A stretch of DNA of 64,000 nt from Ectopseudomonas chengduensis (GTDB lineage Bacteria > Pseudomonadota > Gammaproteobacteria > Pseudomonadales > Pseudomonadaceae): assembly GCF_015712065.1 (NCBI RefSeq), contig NZ_JACFYZ010000002.1:434001-498000 (forward strand). The letters are read 5' to 3'. The translations under genes and the position numbers were made by a program. The stretch's first letter is position 1, and the number at the start of each line of letters is the position of its first letter. The notes below the pieces were generated by a model. The model ran no database searches, was not told where the DNA came from, and saw only the letters and a list, made by a program, of their open reading frames with translations. Below are positions 1 through 8,663 of this stretch, in pieces.

Positions 1-1665
1 CTGCGGCAAGGGGAAGCTTTGCTGCAGACTGGTGATCAGGTTGGACAGTTCGAAATCGGTCAGGTCGCTGCTGCCTGGGTGCAGCGACAGGCGCGTGCTG
101 CTGTCGATCACGCCGTTGCGATGGCACCAGGCAAGCAGTTCGATCAGTTCGCGCGCGCGTTTTAGAGGGGCGAAGTCGCTCCACTCCTGGGCGCCCAGGC
201 TGCCGTTGAACAGCGCCCACTGGTATTCGTTGGGCGCTTCGGGGCTGGGGTGTTGCACCAGAGTCAGGGTATCTTCGGCCAGATCCGGGGCGATGCCGGG
301 GTTGATGTACTCCACCTTGCCGGCCTTGCGCTCGAAGGCTGCATACAGGCGCCGGCCCAGCACGTTGAGGTCACGGTTGTTCAGTGAACTGCCGGTCTCG
401 GCAGTGCGGGCGAACTGCGAGAGAAAGCGGTAGCTGTAGGTCAGCTCGTTGACCAGCACGCGGCGCTCGGCGGCGACCTGGCGCACTTTCCACTGGCTGC
501 GACTGTCGAGCACGTTGAGCTGGCGGCTGTGCCAGCCCCATTCAGCAGTCAGGCGCTCGAGCAGCAGGCGCTGCCAGCTTTTGGCGCGGCCGCGCGTCGG
601 TGGGCGGCTGACCTTCTTGTTCACCTTCAGGTACAGGCAGCGGCGAATCAGCTCCAGCCTTTCCTGATCGCCGCGCGCGCTCAGATACTCTTCCAGGCGA
701 CGGTAGACGACGATGTAGGGGTCCAGCTCGTCGAGGTCCAGGCGGCCTTCGAACACCGCCCGTTTGAAACGCAGCGCCAGGCACTCGACCTTGGGATGCT
801 CGCTGGCGTAGACCTCGGTCAGCAATAGCTTGAGTACCGACTTGTAGGGCGACTCGATGCCCTTGTACAGCTGCCACATGCCGGCGCCGATAAACTCTTC
901 CGGTGGGATATGTGCCAGGTTGCCGAGGTCGAGTACGTCCTCTGCACGTACAAAGCGTTTGCTCAGCAGGATGCGGCAGTAGTCGTGGTAGCGCGTTTCC
1001 TCGTAGACCGGCACCAGCCACCAGAGCGGCGTACGACCGCCTAGCCAGATGGCGGTGCGGTAGAACTCGTCGAGCAGCAGATAATGCTGGGTGGTGCCGC
1101 AATCATCGGAGGTCAGTTGCGCCTCACGCGCGCCCTGGGTGAAGCGCTGCGGGTCGACCAGAAAGACATGCACCTCGGCGCCTTGGGTGGCGGCCCAGCT
1201 TTCCAGTTGATCGCACTTCTTGCGCAGGTCCTGCAGTTCCTGCGCCGTGAGGTTGGGCGAGTGGCACAGCCACAGGTCCATATCGCTCTGTTCGGCCTGC
1301 GCCACGGTGCCCAGGCTACCCATCAGGAACAGGCCATGCAGCGGCGCTGCGCCCTGGCCGCGACGCGGTTTGTAGACGAACGAGCGGGTCAGGCGCTGGA
1401 CTTCGGCGAGGCTGGCATCATCCGGCTCGAAGCCGCTGAGGCCGGCCGGCGTGCTGGCCGAGACATAGCCAGGCAGCAGTGGATGATTGACGTGCAGCAG
1501 CAATGGCAACAGCTTGAGGACCAGTTGCTGGCGTGTGGACAGCGCCTCCATGGCCCGCTGCAGGCGGCCCTGATTGATCTGCAGAAAGCGCGCGCGCAAT
1601 TGCACCAGCACCTTGCGGTCGATGCCGTCATCGATATCGGGGCGTATTTCCTGCGTGCGCGTCAT
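1..1665 (-). CDS. cyaA: Class I adenylate cyclase, N-terminal 555 residues (cut by window edge)
   Basis: Makes cAMP from ATP in the cytoplasm; cAMP feeds Vfr/CRP-type regulation. The frame is open from the ATG at 1663-1665 (protein begins MTRTQEIRPDIDDG) to the left edge with no stop, so the C-terminal part lies outside. The sequence shows the nucleotidyltransferase-like N-terminal catalytic region of the enterobacterial class I family: GLFLMGSLGTVAQAEQSDMD with the paired acidic residues, then WLCH and the conserved stretch around GGRTPLWWLVP. Full-length family members are around 850-950 residues, so about 60 percent is present. It is transcribed away from the gene at 1785. Family assignment is firm; regulation cannot be judged here. 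Confidence 0.93.
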   Translation of the reverse strand, partial: MTRTQEIRPDIDDGIDRKVLVQLRARFLQINQGRLQRAMEALSTRQQLVLKLLPLLLHVNHPLLPGYVSASTPAGLSGFEPDDASLAEVQRLTRSFVYKPRRGQGAAPLHGLFLMGSLGTVAQAEQSDMDLWLCHSPNLTAQELQDLRKKCDQLESWAATQGAEVHVFLVDPQRFTQGAREAQLTSDDCGTTQHYLLLDEFYRTAIWLGGRTPLWWLVPVYEETRYHDYCRILLSKRFVRAEDVLDLGNLAHIPPEEFIGAGMWQLYKGIESPYKSVLKLLLTEVYASEHPKVECLALRFKRAVFEGRLDLDELDPYIVVYRRLEEYLSARGDQERLELIRRCLYLKVNKKVSRPPTRGRAKSWQRLLLERLTAEWGWHSRQLNVLDSRSQWKVRQVAAERRVLVNELTYSYRFLSQFARTAETGSSLNNRDLNVLGRRLYAAFERKAGKVEYINPGIAPDLAEDTLTLVQHPSPEAPNEYQWALFNGSLGAQEWSDFAPLKRARELIELLAWCHRNGVIDSSTRLSLHPGSSDLTDFELSNLITSLQQSFPLPQ

Positions 1666-1784
1666 GCTCGAACTCTACTGCAGATCCGGCAAGCCTATCA
1701 GCGGCAGGCTCGCCAGTGCAGTGCCTTTGACGCTATATCGCCCGCCGCGCCTTTCCCTTAAGGGCGGGCGGCGGGCAACCGAGA

Positions 1785-2039
1785 TTAAGCGGAGGTGGTC
1801 TGACGGGTCGAGAGAATGGTCAACAGGGCTTGCGCATGCTCGGCGGCATCGATGCCCAGGCTGGTCAGATAGCCGCCGTCGGCTTGGCTCACCAGGCCTT
1901 TTTCGTGAAGACGGGTGATGGCGCCTTGCGCCTTGAATGAGGCGTTGTTGTGCACCTTTAGCCCCTCCTGATGATTGTCCAGGTTGTACAGGGCAAGGAT
2001 TTCCAGCTCGTCGATCAGGTCAGCGGTGAATGACTTCAT
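1785..2039 (-). CDS. TIGR02647-type small conserved protein (84 aa), possible DNA-binding
   Basis: A short soluble protein starting MKSFTADLIDELEILALYNL, resembling the TIGR02647 family of small gammaproteobacterial proteins, which is sometimes named DNA-binding without experimental proof. The central part (FKAQGAITRLHEKGLVSQADGGYLT) looks like a winged-helix-like half: a helix, a turn and a beta-hairpin. Its ATG overlaps the stop of the upstream solute-binding protein gene in an ATGA junction (2036-2039), so the two are probably translationally coupled. A GGAG lies 8 nt upstream of the ATG. No signal peptide or membrane segment. The function is not known to me. Confidence 0.75.
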   Translation of the reverse strand: MKSFTADLIDELEILALYNLDNHQEGLKVHNNASFKAQGAITRLHEKGLVSQADGGYLTSLGIDAAEHAQALLTILSTRQTTSA

Positions 2040-2854
2040 GGTGACTCCGTCTTGTTGTTATGGCGCTCTTGCAGTGTAGAGCCATGTGCCGCGCTCTGCC
2101 CATCGCTGAGCTGCCAGTTGCCGAGAATTCGTTGATAGGTACCATCCTGCCTGATCTGTCGCATGCCTGCGTCGAAGTCGCGCAGCAAGGCAGCAGCCCG
2201 CGGGTGGCGGCGGGAGAAGGTCAAGTAGAGTCGCGGGCGATGCACCCTGGTCAGCGCCTTGAATTGGCCGACCAGTTCGGGGTTGTCGCGCAGCAGTGCG
2301 TCGGTGGTGCCGCGAAAGGCGATGACGTAGTCCACGCGCCCACGCTGCAGCATGCGAAAGCCATTGATATCTCGCCGTACCGCAATGCGCTGGATATCTG
2401 CATAGCTGTCGAAGTACTCGCCGTAGGTATAGCCGATGGTGACTGCCACGCGTTTGCCGCGGATGGCGTCCAGGTCATCTATTGCCGCGTCCCCTGCATG
2501 GCCCCAGAGCAGAATATCGTCGCTGAACAGCACCTCCTGCGGTAACAGGAACTCCGCGCGGATGTGCGCGTCAGGCGTGGTGTTGAAGCAGCCTGCCAGG
2601 CTGCCTGAACGTGCCAGCTCCATGCAGCGCGAATAGGGGTAGGGCGTCAGCTCGACGGACGTGTCGCTGGCACTGAAAGCGGCGCGGACTATGTCTGCCG
2701 ACATGCCCTCGATCCTGTCATTGCGCAGAGCGGTGTAGGGGTACCAGTCATCCTCGGCACCAATACGCGGCGTTTCGGCTCGAGCAATGCACGCTCCGCT
2801 CAAGCAGAGCGTGAAGACAAGCAGAGCGAGAGTTCGAGTCGACTGACAGGCCAT
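2036..2854 (-). CDS. Periplasmic solute-binding-like protein (SBP_bac_3 family)
   Basis: Probably a periplasmic protein of the amino-acid-binding type. I chose the ATG at 2852-2854 because it gives a clean signal peptide (MACQSTRTLALLVFTLCLSG, cleavage after ARA) while the longer upstream start adds 15 unlikely residues. After cleavage the sequence follows the family pattern: DDWYPYTALRNDRIEGMSADIVRAAF, then a hinge region GKRVAVTIGYTYGEYF and a C-terminal QDGTYQRILGNW motif. No permease or ATPase gene is adjacent, so it is either an orphan binding protein or a sensor-type protein. The ligand is not predictable. It overlaps the 84-aa gene by 4 nt, suggesting a two-gene operon. Confidence 0.8.
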   Translation of the reverse strand: MACQSTRTLALLVFTLCLSGACIARAETPRIGAEDDWYPYTALRNDRIEGMSADIVRAAFSASDTSVELTPYPYSRCMELARSGSLAGCFNTTPDAHIRAEFLLPQEVLFSDDILLWGHAGDAAIDDLDAIRGKRVAVTIGYTYGEYFDSYADIQRIAVRRDINGFRMLQRGRVDYVIAFRGTTDALLRDNPELVGQFKALTRVHRPRLYLTFSRRHPRAAALLRDFDAGMRQIRQDGTYQRILGNWQLSDGQSAAHGSTLQERHNNKTESP

Positions 2855-2940
2855 CGAAGACGGTGCCTTCCTGGTCGGAGTTGGCAGTGACAGTAGCAAT
2901 CTGCTTGCCAGTCCGGCCAGTGGCCTGGATCAATCCTTGC

Positions 2941-3216
2941 TCAGTTTTCTTCCGGCAGCTCCGGCAGGGCGCGCAGGGCCTGCTCATACCAGGCGCCATC
3001 GAAGGGGCGATCCTCGCGCAGCATGGCGTCGACTTCATGGGCCAGGACCAGCGCCATCAGCTCGAGGATCTCCTCGCGCTCGTAACCGACCAGCGTCAGC
3101 TTGTTGTAAACCGCCTTGGCTGCAGCGGGCTCACCGCTTTCCAACTGGTTTTCGATGGCCTGAATCAGGGTGGCTTCGGCGAAGTCTTCGTCTTCTTGCT
3201 CGTTGTTTTGACTCAT
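2941..3216 (-). CDS. Conserved hypothetical acidic protein (91 aa)
   Basis: Starts MSQNNEQEDEDFAEATLIQA and is strongly acidic, cytoplasmic and helical, with no membrane segment. I recognise it as a conserved protein of the cyaA-argH interval of pseudomonads but know no function. The start at 3214-3216 was chosen because the 62 residues upstream in the same frame are arginine/serine/proline-rich and do not look like coding sequence. The reverse-complement strand has AGAGG about 6 nt before the ATG. The C-terminal half (LTLVGYEREEILELMALVLAHEVDAM) is the best conserved-looking part. Confidence 0.72.
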   Translation of the reverse strand: MSQNNEQEDEDFAEATLIQAIENQLESGEPAAAKAVYNKLTLVGYEREEILELMALVLAHEVDAMLREDRPFDGAWYEQALRALPELPEEN

Positions 3217-3242
3217 GGTTCCTCTCGTGTTCCGGCCTTGGC

Positions 3243-3995
3243 TCAGTCGCAGGGGACGCCAACGCCCTTCAGGCTGACTTTGAAGAATTGCAGACGAAAG
3301 CCCGAGTTCGCGGCTCGACTGCAAAGACTCGTATTGAGGGTGCGGTATTCGGCGATGAAGATCGGTTTGCCCTGGCTGCGCATGTGACTGTAACCGTCGC
3401 ATTCGTTGTAGCGATAGCAGCTCTCGTTGATGGCAAAGTCGAAGTAGTCGCCAAGCTCAGGCAGCAGTTCCACGGCATTCTTCAGACCGATGCTCAGGTC
3501 GCGGCTATGCGCCTCGCTGGCCAGCCAGCGGTTGAAGTCTATTTGCTCGGCTTCCGTCAGGCTCAGGCCATTGTCATTGCTGTAGCCGTCCACGTTGTCC
3601 GGATCGACAGCGTCGCAGCCCTTGTCGACGGCCAGGTCCAGGCGTTTGGCGAGCAGTTGGCGTACATCGTCACGGCGATAGTCGAGCCAACGCTCGCCAG
3701 GCCAATCAGGCAATGCTTTGCCCAGCGCCGCCGTGGGGTAGGCCTGAGCGTCGCTGCGCCAGTCTTCCCAGGTGCCCGCGCTGAAATAGCAGATGACGAT
3801 ACGGCCACCCGCCTTGAGATTGGTGATGGGTTGCTTGGATGTGTCGTACAGGTCGATGTCATAGACCAGGCGATTGGGTGTTTGCAGTTTGCCATCGAGC
3901 TGCATATGCCAGGATGCATTGACGGGAATGGTGATCGGTGTCGCCGCTGTCAGTGCCGGGGCGATAACGCTGAGCAGTGCAAGGAGTGTGCGCAT
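3243..3995 (-). CDS. Secreted GH114-type glycosidase (endo alpha-1,4 polygalactosaminidase-like)
   Basis: A 250-residue exported protein: signal peptide MRTLLALLSVIAPALTAATP followed by one TIM-barrel-like domain of the glycoside hydrolase 114 type (often annotated endo alpha-1,4 polygalactosaminidase). Hallmarks visible are RIVICYFSAGTWEDWR, the strand DAVDPDNVDGY with its acidic residues, GLKNAVELLPEL and FAINESCYRYNEC; the Asp and Glu in the second and fourth motifs are the likely catalytic pair. The expected substrate is an alpha-1,4-linked galactosamine polymer, possibly an exopolysaccharide; this is inferred from family membership only. Neighbours do not form an obvious polysaccharide operon. 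Length is normal for a single-domain member. Confidence 0.85.
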   Translation of the reverse strand: MRTLLALLSVIAPALTAATPITIPVNASWHMQLDGKLQTPNRLVYDIDLYDTSKQPITNLKAGGRIVICYFSAGTWEDWRSDAQAYPTAALGKALPDWPGERWLDYRRDDVRQLLAKRLDLAVDKGCDAVDPDNVDGYSNDNGLSLTEAEQIDFNRWLASEAHSRDLSIGLKNAVELLPELGDYFDFAINESCYRYNECDGYSHMRSQGKPIFIAEYRTLNTSLCSRAANSGFRLQFFKVSLKGVGVPCD

Positions 3996-4066
3996 GATGG
4001 TCCGGGGCAGGTGGAGGTGTAATTACCTTAGGCCAGAGATGTTGCCCCGGCCAGACGCTGGCTTGC

Positions 4067-4546
4067 TCAGCCTGCGGCGAAGTCCAGCAAGGCCTGGCCG
4101 GTGAGGCGATAGGTCGTCCATTCGCTCTGCGGACGGGCGCCGAAGGATTCGTAGAAGTCGATCGCCGGGGTGTTCCAGTCCAGCACCGACCACTCGAAGC
4201 GACCGCAGCCTCTCGCCACGGCCAGTTGTGCCAGGTGGCGCAGCAGCGCCTTGCCGGCGCCCAGTCCGCGAGCCTCGGGGCTGACGTAGAGGTCCTCCAG
4301 GTAAAGGCCGTGCTTGCCCAGCCAGGTGGAGTAGTTGAAGAAGTACACGGCATAGCCAATGGGCTGGCCGTCGTTCTCGCAGATCAGACCGTGGGCAGTG
4401 CTGCCTTCGGCGAACAGGCTATCGCGGATACCGGCAGCATCGGTCTTCACCTCATGCTCGGCCTTTTCGTAGATGGCCAGGTCGGTGATGAAACGCAGGA
4501 TCAGCTCGGCGTCGTCAGGGGTGGCGGGGCGGATGTGCAAAGGCAT
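4067..4546 (-). CDS. GNAT N-acetyltransferase, spermidine/diamine acetyltransferase-like
   Basis: A single-domain 159-residue Gcn5-related acetyltransferase. The acetyl-CoA binding motif A is clear: YLEDLYVSPEARGLGAGKALL (Arg-x-x-Gly-x-Gly). The N-terminus (IRPATPDDAELILRFITDLAIYEKAEHEV) and C-terminus (RFEWSVLDWNTPAIDFYESFGA) closely resemble the SAT/thialysine acetyltransferase branch, whose members acetylate polyamines or lysine analogues. The actual substrate cannot be read from sequence. A GGAGAC lies just upstream of the ATG at 4544-4546. It appears to be transcribed alone. Confidence 0.88.
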   Translation of the reverse strand: MPLHIRPATPDDAELILRFITDLAIYEKAEHEVKTDAAGIRDSLFAEGSTAHGLICENDGQPIGYAVYFFNYSTWLGKHGLYLEDLYVSPEARGLGAGKALLRHLAQLAVARGCGRFEWSVLDWNTPAIDFYESFGARPQSEWTTYRLTGQALLDFAAG

Positions 4547-4594
4547 TGATGTCTCCTGGCGCTCAGCGGTGCGCTATCTGTCGTTATGGCGCGG

Positions 4595-5056
4595 TCAAAG
4601 GCGCAGGCCGAGGTTGACCATAAGCGCGGCGTTGCCCAGCAGTACCAGCTCCGCTGCCATGCCGTGGCTCTGCACGCCCAACGAAGGAATGATCGCGGGT
4701 GCTACACCCAGATGATTGAGAGGGATCTTGTCGCGATACTCACCGCGATAACCATGTAACAGGCCGCCGGTCAGCTTGGCGTAGAACGGGTGGCGGTTAC
4801 TGTCGAAGCGGCGGCCTACATAGGCGTACTGCGAACTCTGGTCGAACGAGTTGCGAAAGACTGCGCCGCCCCAGAGGTTGCCGGACGCATAACCACGTTC
4901 CAGGCCAATCAGGCGCTGGTGATTGTTGTGATCGGGCTCGGGGTGGTAGTGCCGCGTGTAGACGCTCGTCTGTACTTGCCAGTAGTCGTGTTCGGTCGCG
5001 ACTGCTGATGTTGCCAGCAGGCTGAGTAGCAAGGTCGTTGGGAGTGTGTAACGCAT
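4595..5056 (-). CDS. Small exported, probably outer-membrane beta-barrel protein
   Basis: 153 residues with a signal peptide (MRYTLPTTLLLSLLATSAVA, cleavage near ATE). The mature part alternates aromatic and polar residues (YWQVQTSVYTRHYHPEPDHNN, YAYVGRRFDSNRHPFYAKLTGGLLHGYRG) and ends with ALMVNLGLRL, a short amphipathic strand of the kind that closes outer-membrane barrels. I recognise this as a family conserved in pseudomonads that is sometimes labelled sn-glycerol-3-phosphate transporter, a name I would not trust. PagP-like or lipid A-modifying activity is conceivable but unproven. It follows argH on the same strand, separated by two palindromes. Confidence 0.7.
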   Translation of the reverse strand: MRYTLPTTLLLSLLATSAVATEHDYWQVQTSVYTRHYHPEPDHNNHQRLIGLERGYASGNLWGGAVFRNSFDQSSQYAYVGRRFDSNRHPFYAKLTGGLLHGYRGEYRDKIPLNHLGVAPAIIPSLGVQSHGMAAELVLLGNAALMVNLGLRL

Positions 5057-5077
5057 GGCGACCTCCTGGTCGAATGG

Positions 5078-5110
5078 CCTGCCTTGGCAGGGGCGGCGTG
5101 CGCCGCCCCT
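5078..5110 (-). terminator. Tandem palindromes after argH, probable terminator
   Basis: Two overlapping hairpins: CCTGCC-TT-GGCAGG at 5078-5091 and a GC-rich palindrome AGGGGCGGCG/CGCCGCCCCT at 5089-5110. They start 9 nt beyond the argH stop and sit before the next minus-strand gene. No good T-tract follows on the minus strand, so termination strength is uncertain. Confidence 0.5.
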
Positions 5111-5118
5111 TTGCGACC

Positions 5119-6513
5119 TCAGCGAGTAGCGAGAAGTTCGCGGCCACGCACCACGGCGGCACGCACCTGGTTCGGCGCCGTGCCACCGATATGGTTGCGG
5201 GCGTTCACCGAGCCTTCCAGGGTCAGCACGGCGAACACGTCATCATCGATCTGGTCGCTGAACTGGCGCAGCTCGTCCAGGCTCATCTCGGCCAGGTCCT
5301 TGCCGCTGTCGACGCCGTACTTCACGGCGTGGCCAACGATCTCGTGGCAGTCGCGGAAGGGCAGGCCCTTGCGCACCAGGTAGTCGGCCAGGTCGGTGGC
5401 GGTGGAGAAACCGCGCAGCGCCGCTTCGCGCATGATCTCGCGCTTGGGCTTGATCGCCGGGACCATATCAGCGAAGGCACGCAGGCTGTCGCGCAGGGTG
5501 TCGGCGGCGTCGAACAGCGGTTCCTTGTCTTCCTGGTTGTCCTTGTTGTAGGCCAGCGGCTGGCCTTTCATCAGGGTCAGTAGGCCGGTCAGGGCGCCGA
5601 ACACGCGGCCGGTCTTGCCACGCACCAGCTCGGGCACGTCCGGGTTCTTCTTTTGCGGCATGATCGAGCTGCCAGTGCAGAAGCGATCCGGCAGGTCGAT
5701 GAACTGGAACTGGGCGCTGGTCCACAGCACCAGCTCTTCGGAGAAGCGCGACAGATGCATCATCGCCAGGGAGGCGGCGGCGCAGAATTCGATGGCGAAG
5801 TCGCGATCCGATACACCGTCCAGCGAGTTGCCGCCAACGGCGTCGAAACCCAGCAATTGTGCAGTGATTTCACGCTGGATTGGATAGGTGGTGCCGGCCA
5901 GTGCGGCCGAGCCAAGTGGCATACGATTGGTGCGCTTGCGGCAGTCCACCAGGCGTTCGTAGTCGCGCGACAGCATCTCGAACCAGGCCAGCAGATGATG
6001 ACCGAAGGTCACCGGCTGGGCGGTCTGCAGGTGGGTGAACCCCGGCATGATGGTGTCCGCTTCGGCTTCGGCCAATCCCAGCAGGCCCTGCTGCAGGCGA
6101 GTGATCTCGGCGAGGATGACGTCGATTTCGTCGCGCAGCCACAGGCGGATATCGGTGGCCACTTGATCGTTGCGCGAGCGGCCGGTATGCAGCTTCTTGC
6201 CAGTAACGCCGATGCGGTCGGTCAGACGCGCTTCGATGTTCATGTGCACGTCTTCCAGGTCCACGCGCCAGTCGAACTGGCCGGCTTCGATCTCGCCCTG
6301 GATCTGCTTGAGCCCATCAATGATGGCGTCACGCTCGGCATCGGTGAGGACGCCGACCTTTGCCAGCATGGTCGCGTGGGCGATGGAGCCCATGATGTCG
6401 TGGCGGTACAGGCGCTTGTCGAATTCGACCGAGGCGGTGAAGCGGGCGACGAAGGCGTCGACAGGTTCGCTGAAGCGGCCGCCCCAGGATTGGTTGGTTT
6501 TTTCACTGCTCAT
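5119..6513 (-). CDS. argH: Argininosuccinate lyase
   Basis: Last step of arginine synthesis: argininosuccinate to arginine plus fumarate, as a cytoplasmic homotetramer. The fumarase/aspartase superfamily signature [20 protein letters not shown] is present near residue 280, along with the [13 protein letters not shown] and [20 protein letters not shown] motifs that build the active site. The start at 6511-6513 ([21 protein letters not shown]) gives 464 residues, the usual length; the longer frame upstream is not homologous. It is transcribed divergently from algZ across a 231-bp spacer that must hold both promoters. Confidence 0.97.
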   Translation of the reverse strand: MSSEKTNQSWGGRFSEPVDAFVARFTASVEFDKRLYRHDIMGSIAHATMLAKVGVLTDAERDAIIDGLKQIQGEIEAGQFDWRVDLEDVHMNIEARLTDRIGVTGKKLHTGRSRNDQVATDIRLWLRDEIDVILAEITRLQQGLLGLAEAEADTIMPGFTHLQTAQPVTFGHHLLAWFEMLSRDYERLVDCRKRTNRMPLGSAALAGTTYPIQREITAQLLGFDAVGGNSLDGVSDRDFAIEFCAAASLAMMHLSRFSEELVLWTSAQFQFIDLPDRFCTGSSIMPQKKNPDVPELVRGKTGRVFGALTGLLTLMKGQPLAYNKDNQEDKEPLFDAADTLRDSLRAFADMVPAIKPKREIMREAALRGFSTATDLADYLVRKGLPFRDCHEIVGHAVKYGVDSGKDLAEMSLDELRQFSDQIDDDVFAVLTLEGSVNARNHIGGTAPNQVRAAVVRGRELLATR

Positions 6514-6744
6514 GGCACTTGCTCTGGATCGGGCGGCCGCGTCGGCGGCCGGCATGGCGGACAAAGTGCGTCGATAATAACAGGGTCGGCAGGCGTTTCG
6601 CCGGGGCGCGTTCGCTGTTGGGCGTTCGATGGCGTTGTCGGCTGTTTCACAATTTTGCCCTGAAGGCGGCATTTCGGTGCTTTATTTTGTCCGGCTGGAG
6701 CCGTCTGGCTTGCCGGCTCGCAGGGCGACAAGGAAACTGCGTCG

Positions 6745-7827
6745 ATGCACAGACAATCCTCTACCAAGAACAAATACAACGCCGCTATCGACGACTTCTT
6801 CGTCCCGGAGCTGTGTCAGCCCGAAGCGCTGCTGAGCATGGTGCTGTTGGCCGAGTTGCTGGTATTGGTGTTGGTGCTCGCCGAACCGATGACGCCGGGT
6901 TTCGACTGGGTACGCCTGGCCCTGACTTCACTGTTCGTGCAGTGGATCGTGCTGTTGTCGGCTGCTGTGCTCTGCCGCTTGCGGCCGCTGTTGGCGCGTC
7001 TGCGTCCCGCGTTGGCTGGGGGGCTGTGCTGCGCGCTGGTGGTGCTGCTGACCCTGGGTTGTACGGCCGTGGCCGACTATTACGAGCTGGGCGGGCCACT
7101 GCCGCGCAGTGGTGAAGTGAATCTTTATCTGCGCCATGCGTTGATCAGCCTGATCATGTCCGCACTGCTGCTACGCTATTTCTATCTGCAGAGCCAATGG
7201 CGTCGGCAGGAACAGGCCGAGCTGCGTGCGCGGATAGAATCGTTGCAGGCGCGGATTCGCCCGCACTTTCTGTTCAATAGCCTCAACAGCATCGCCAGCC
7301 TGGTCACGCTCGATCCCTATAAGGCCGAGCAGGCGGTGCTGGATCTGTCCGATCTGTTTCGCGCCAGCCTGGCCAAACCTGGCACGCTGGTGCCTTGGAA
7401 GGAGGAACTGGAACTGGCGAAACGATATCTATCGATCGAGCACTATCGGCTCGGCGAACGACTACAGTTGCAGTGGGAGGTCGAAGGTGTGCCGGAGGAT
7501 CTGCCGATTCCCCAGCTGACCCTGCAGCCTCTGTTGGAGAATGCGCTGATCTATGGCATCGCGCCGCGTATCGAAGGCGGTCTGGTGCGGGTCGAGGCGG
7601 ATTACCAGGATGGTGTGTTCAGCTTGTGTGTCAGCAATCCGTATGAAGAGCGGGGCGAGCAGCATCCGTCACGGGGAACGCAGCAAGCGCTGAGTAATAT
7701 CGATGCGCGCCTGGCGGCACTTTTTGGGCCGAGGGCGAGTCTCAGCGTGGAGCGCCGTGACGGCCGTCATTACAGCTGTCTACGCTATCCTTGTGCGAGA
7801 CTCACGCAGGAAGCCAGAGCAATATGA
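6745..7827 (+). CDS. algZ: AlgZ/FimS sensor kinase (LytS type)
   Basis: Membrane sensor of the AlgZ/AlgR pair controlling alginate and type IV pili in pseudomonads. The N-terminal 150 residues carry four hydrophobic segments (about 30-47, 58-77, 91-108, 131-148). Next comes the His_kinase motif ARIRPHFLFNSLNSIASL with the likely phospho-acceptor His174, then a reduced ATPase with N-box LLENALIYGI. The usual G1/G2 glycine boxes are poorly conserved, as is known for AlgZ. It is 360 residues. The stop overlaps the algR start in ATGA (7824-7827), so the two are coupled. An AAGGAAA precedes the ATG. Confidence 0.95.
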   Translation: MHRQSSTKNKYNAAIDDFFVPELCQPEALLSMVLLAELLVLVLVLAEPMTPGFDWVRLALTSLFVQWIVLLSAAVLCRLRPLLARLRPALAGGLCCALVVLLTLGCTAVADYYELGGPLPRSGEVNLYLRHALISLIMSALLLRYFYLQSQWRRQEQAELRARIESLQARIRPHFLFNSLNSIASLVTLDPYKAEQAVLDLSDLFRASLAKPGTLVPWKEELELAKRYLSIEHYRLGERLQLQWEVEGVPEDLPIPQLTLQPLLENALIYGIAPRIEGGLVRVEADYQDGVFSLCVSNPYEERGEQHPSRGTQQALSNIDARLAALFGPRASLSVERRDGRHYSCLRYPCARLTQEARAI

Positions 7828-8570
7828 ATGTCCTGATCGTCGATGACGAACCCCTTGCCCGCGAGCGCCTGAGCCGCATGGTCGGTGAGCTCGAGGGTTA
7901 CCGGGTCTTGGAGCCCGCTGCCAGCAATGGCGAGGAAGCCCTGACCCTGATTGATAGCCTCAAGCCGGATGTGGTCCTGCTGGATATCCGCATGCCCGGC
8001 CTCGACGGCCTGCAGGTGGCTGCCAAATTGTGCGAGCGCGAAGCGCCGCCAGCGGTGATCTTTTGCACGGCGCATGATGAGTTCGCTCTGGAAGCCTTCC
8101 AGGTCAGTGCAGTGGGCTATCTGGTCAAACCGGTGCGGCCTGAGAGCCTGAGCGAAGCGCTGAAAAAGGCCGAGCGGCCCAATCGTGTGCAGTTGGCCGC
8201 CCTGACTCGTCCCGCAGCGGAGACTGGCGGTGGCCCGCGTACCCATATCAGTGCCCGTACCCGCAAGGGCATCGAGCTGATTCCGCTGGATCACGTGGTC
8301 TACTTCATCGCCGACCACAAATACGTCACCCTGCGTCACGAGGGCGGTGAAGTCCTGCTGGATGAGCCGTTGAAGGCGCTGGAAGACGAGTTCGGTGACC
8401 GCTTTGTGCGCATCCACCGCAATGCGCTGGTGGCGCGTGAGCGTATCGAGCGCCTGCAGCGCACCCCGCTCGGGCACTTTCAACTGTTCCTCAAGGGGCT
8501 CGAGGGTGACTCGCTGGTGGTCAGTCGCCGCCATGTGGCCGGTGTGCGCAAGATGATGCAGTCGCTATAG
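7824..8570 (+). CDS. algR: Response regulator AlgR (LytTR family)
   Basis: DNA-binding response regulator for alginate, twitching motility and virulence genes. The receiver domain (1-120) has the acidic pocket VDDEPLAR, the phospho-acceptor Asp54 in VLLDIRMPG, a switch Thr in FCTAHDE and Lys in YLVKPVRPE. The C-terminal LytTR domain (about 145-248) reads ISARTRKGIELIPLDHVVYFIADHKYVTLRHE and ends VSRRHVAGVRKMMQSL. I use the internal ATG at 7824, which overlaps the algZ stop, giving 248 residues; the upstream in-frame ATG lies inside algZ. Confidence 0.96.
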   Translation: MNVLIVDDEPLARERLSRMVGELEGYRVLEPAASNGEEALTLIDSLKPDVVLLDIRMPGLDGLQVAAKLCEREAPPAVIFCTAHDEFALEAFQVSAVGYLVKPVRPESLSEALKKAERPNRVQLAALTRPAAETGGGPRTHISARTRKGIELIPLDHVVYFIADHKYVTLRHEGGEVLLDEPLKALEDEFGDRFVRIHRNALVARERIERLQRTPLGHFQLFLKGLEGDSLVVSRRHVAGVRKMMQSL

Positions 8571-8663
8571 CGGGTCGCCGGCTGCGGCCTATGGCCGCCT
8601 CCTTCCGCCGGCGTCGGGCGAGCCTGTTATGATTCGCGGCAATCGGTTTTCTGGAATTGCCTC

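Noticed and set aside
2748..3038. 96-residue minus-strand frame between the binding-protein and 91-aa genes
   Set aside because: Overlaps both neighbours in other frames, arginine/serine-rich, no ribosome site or family motif.
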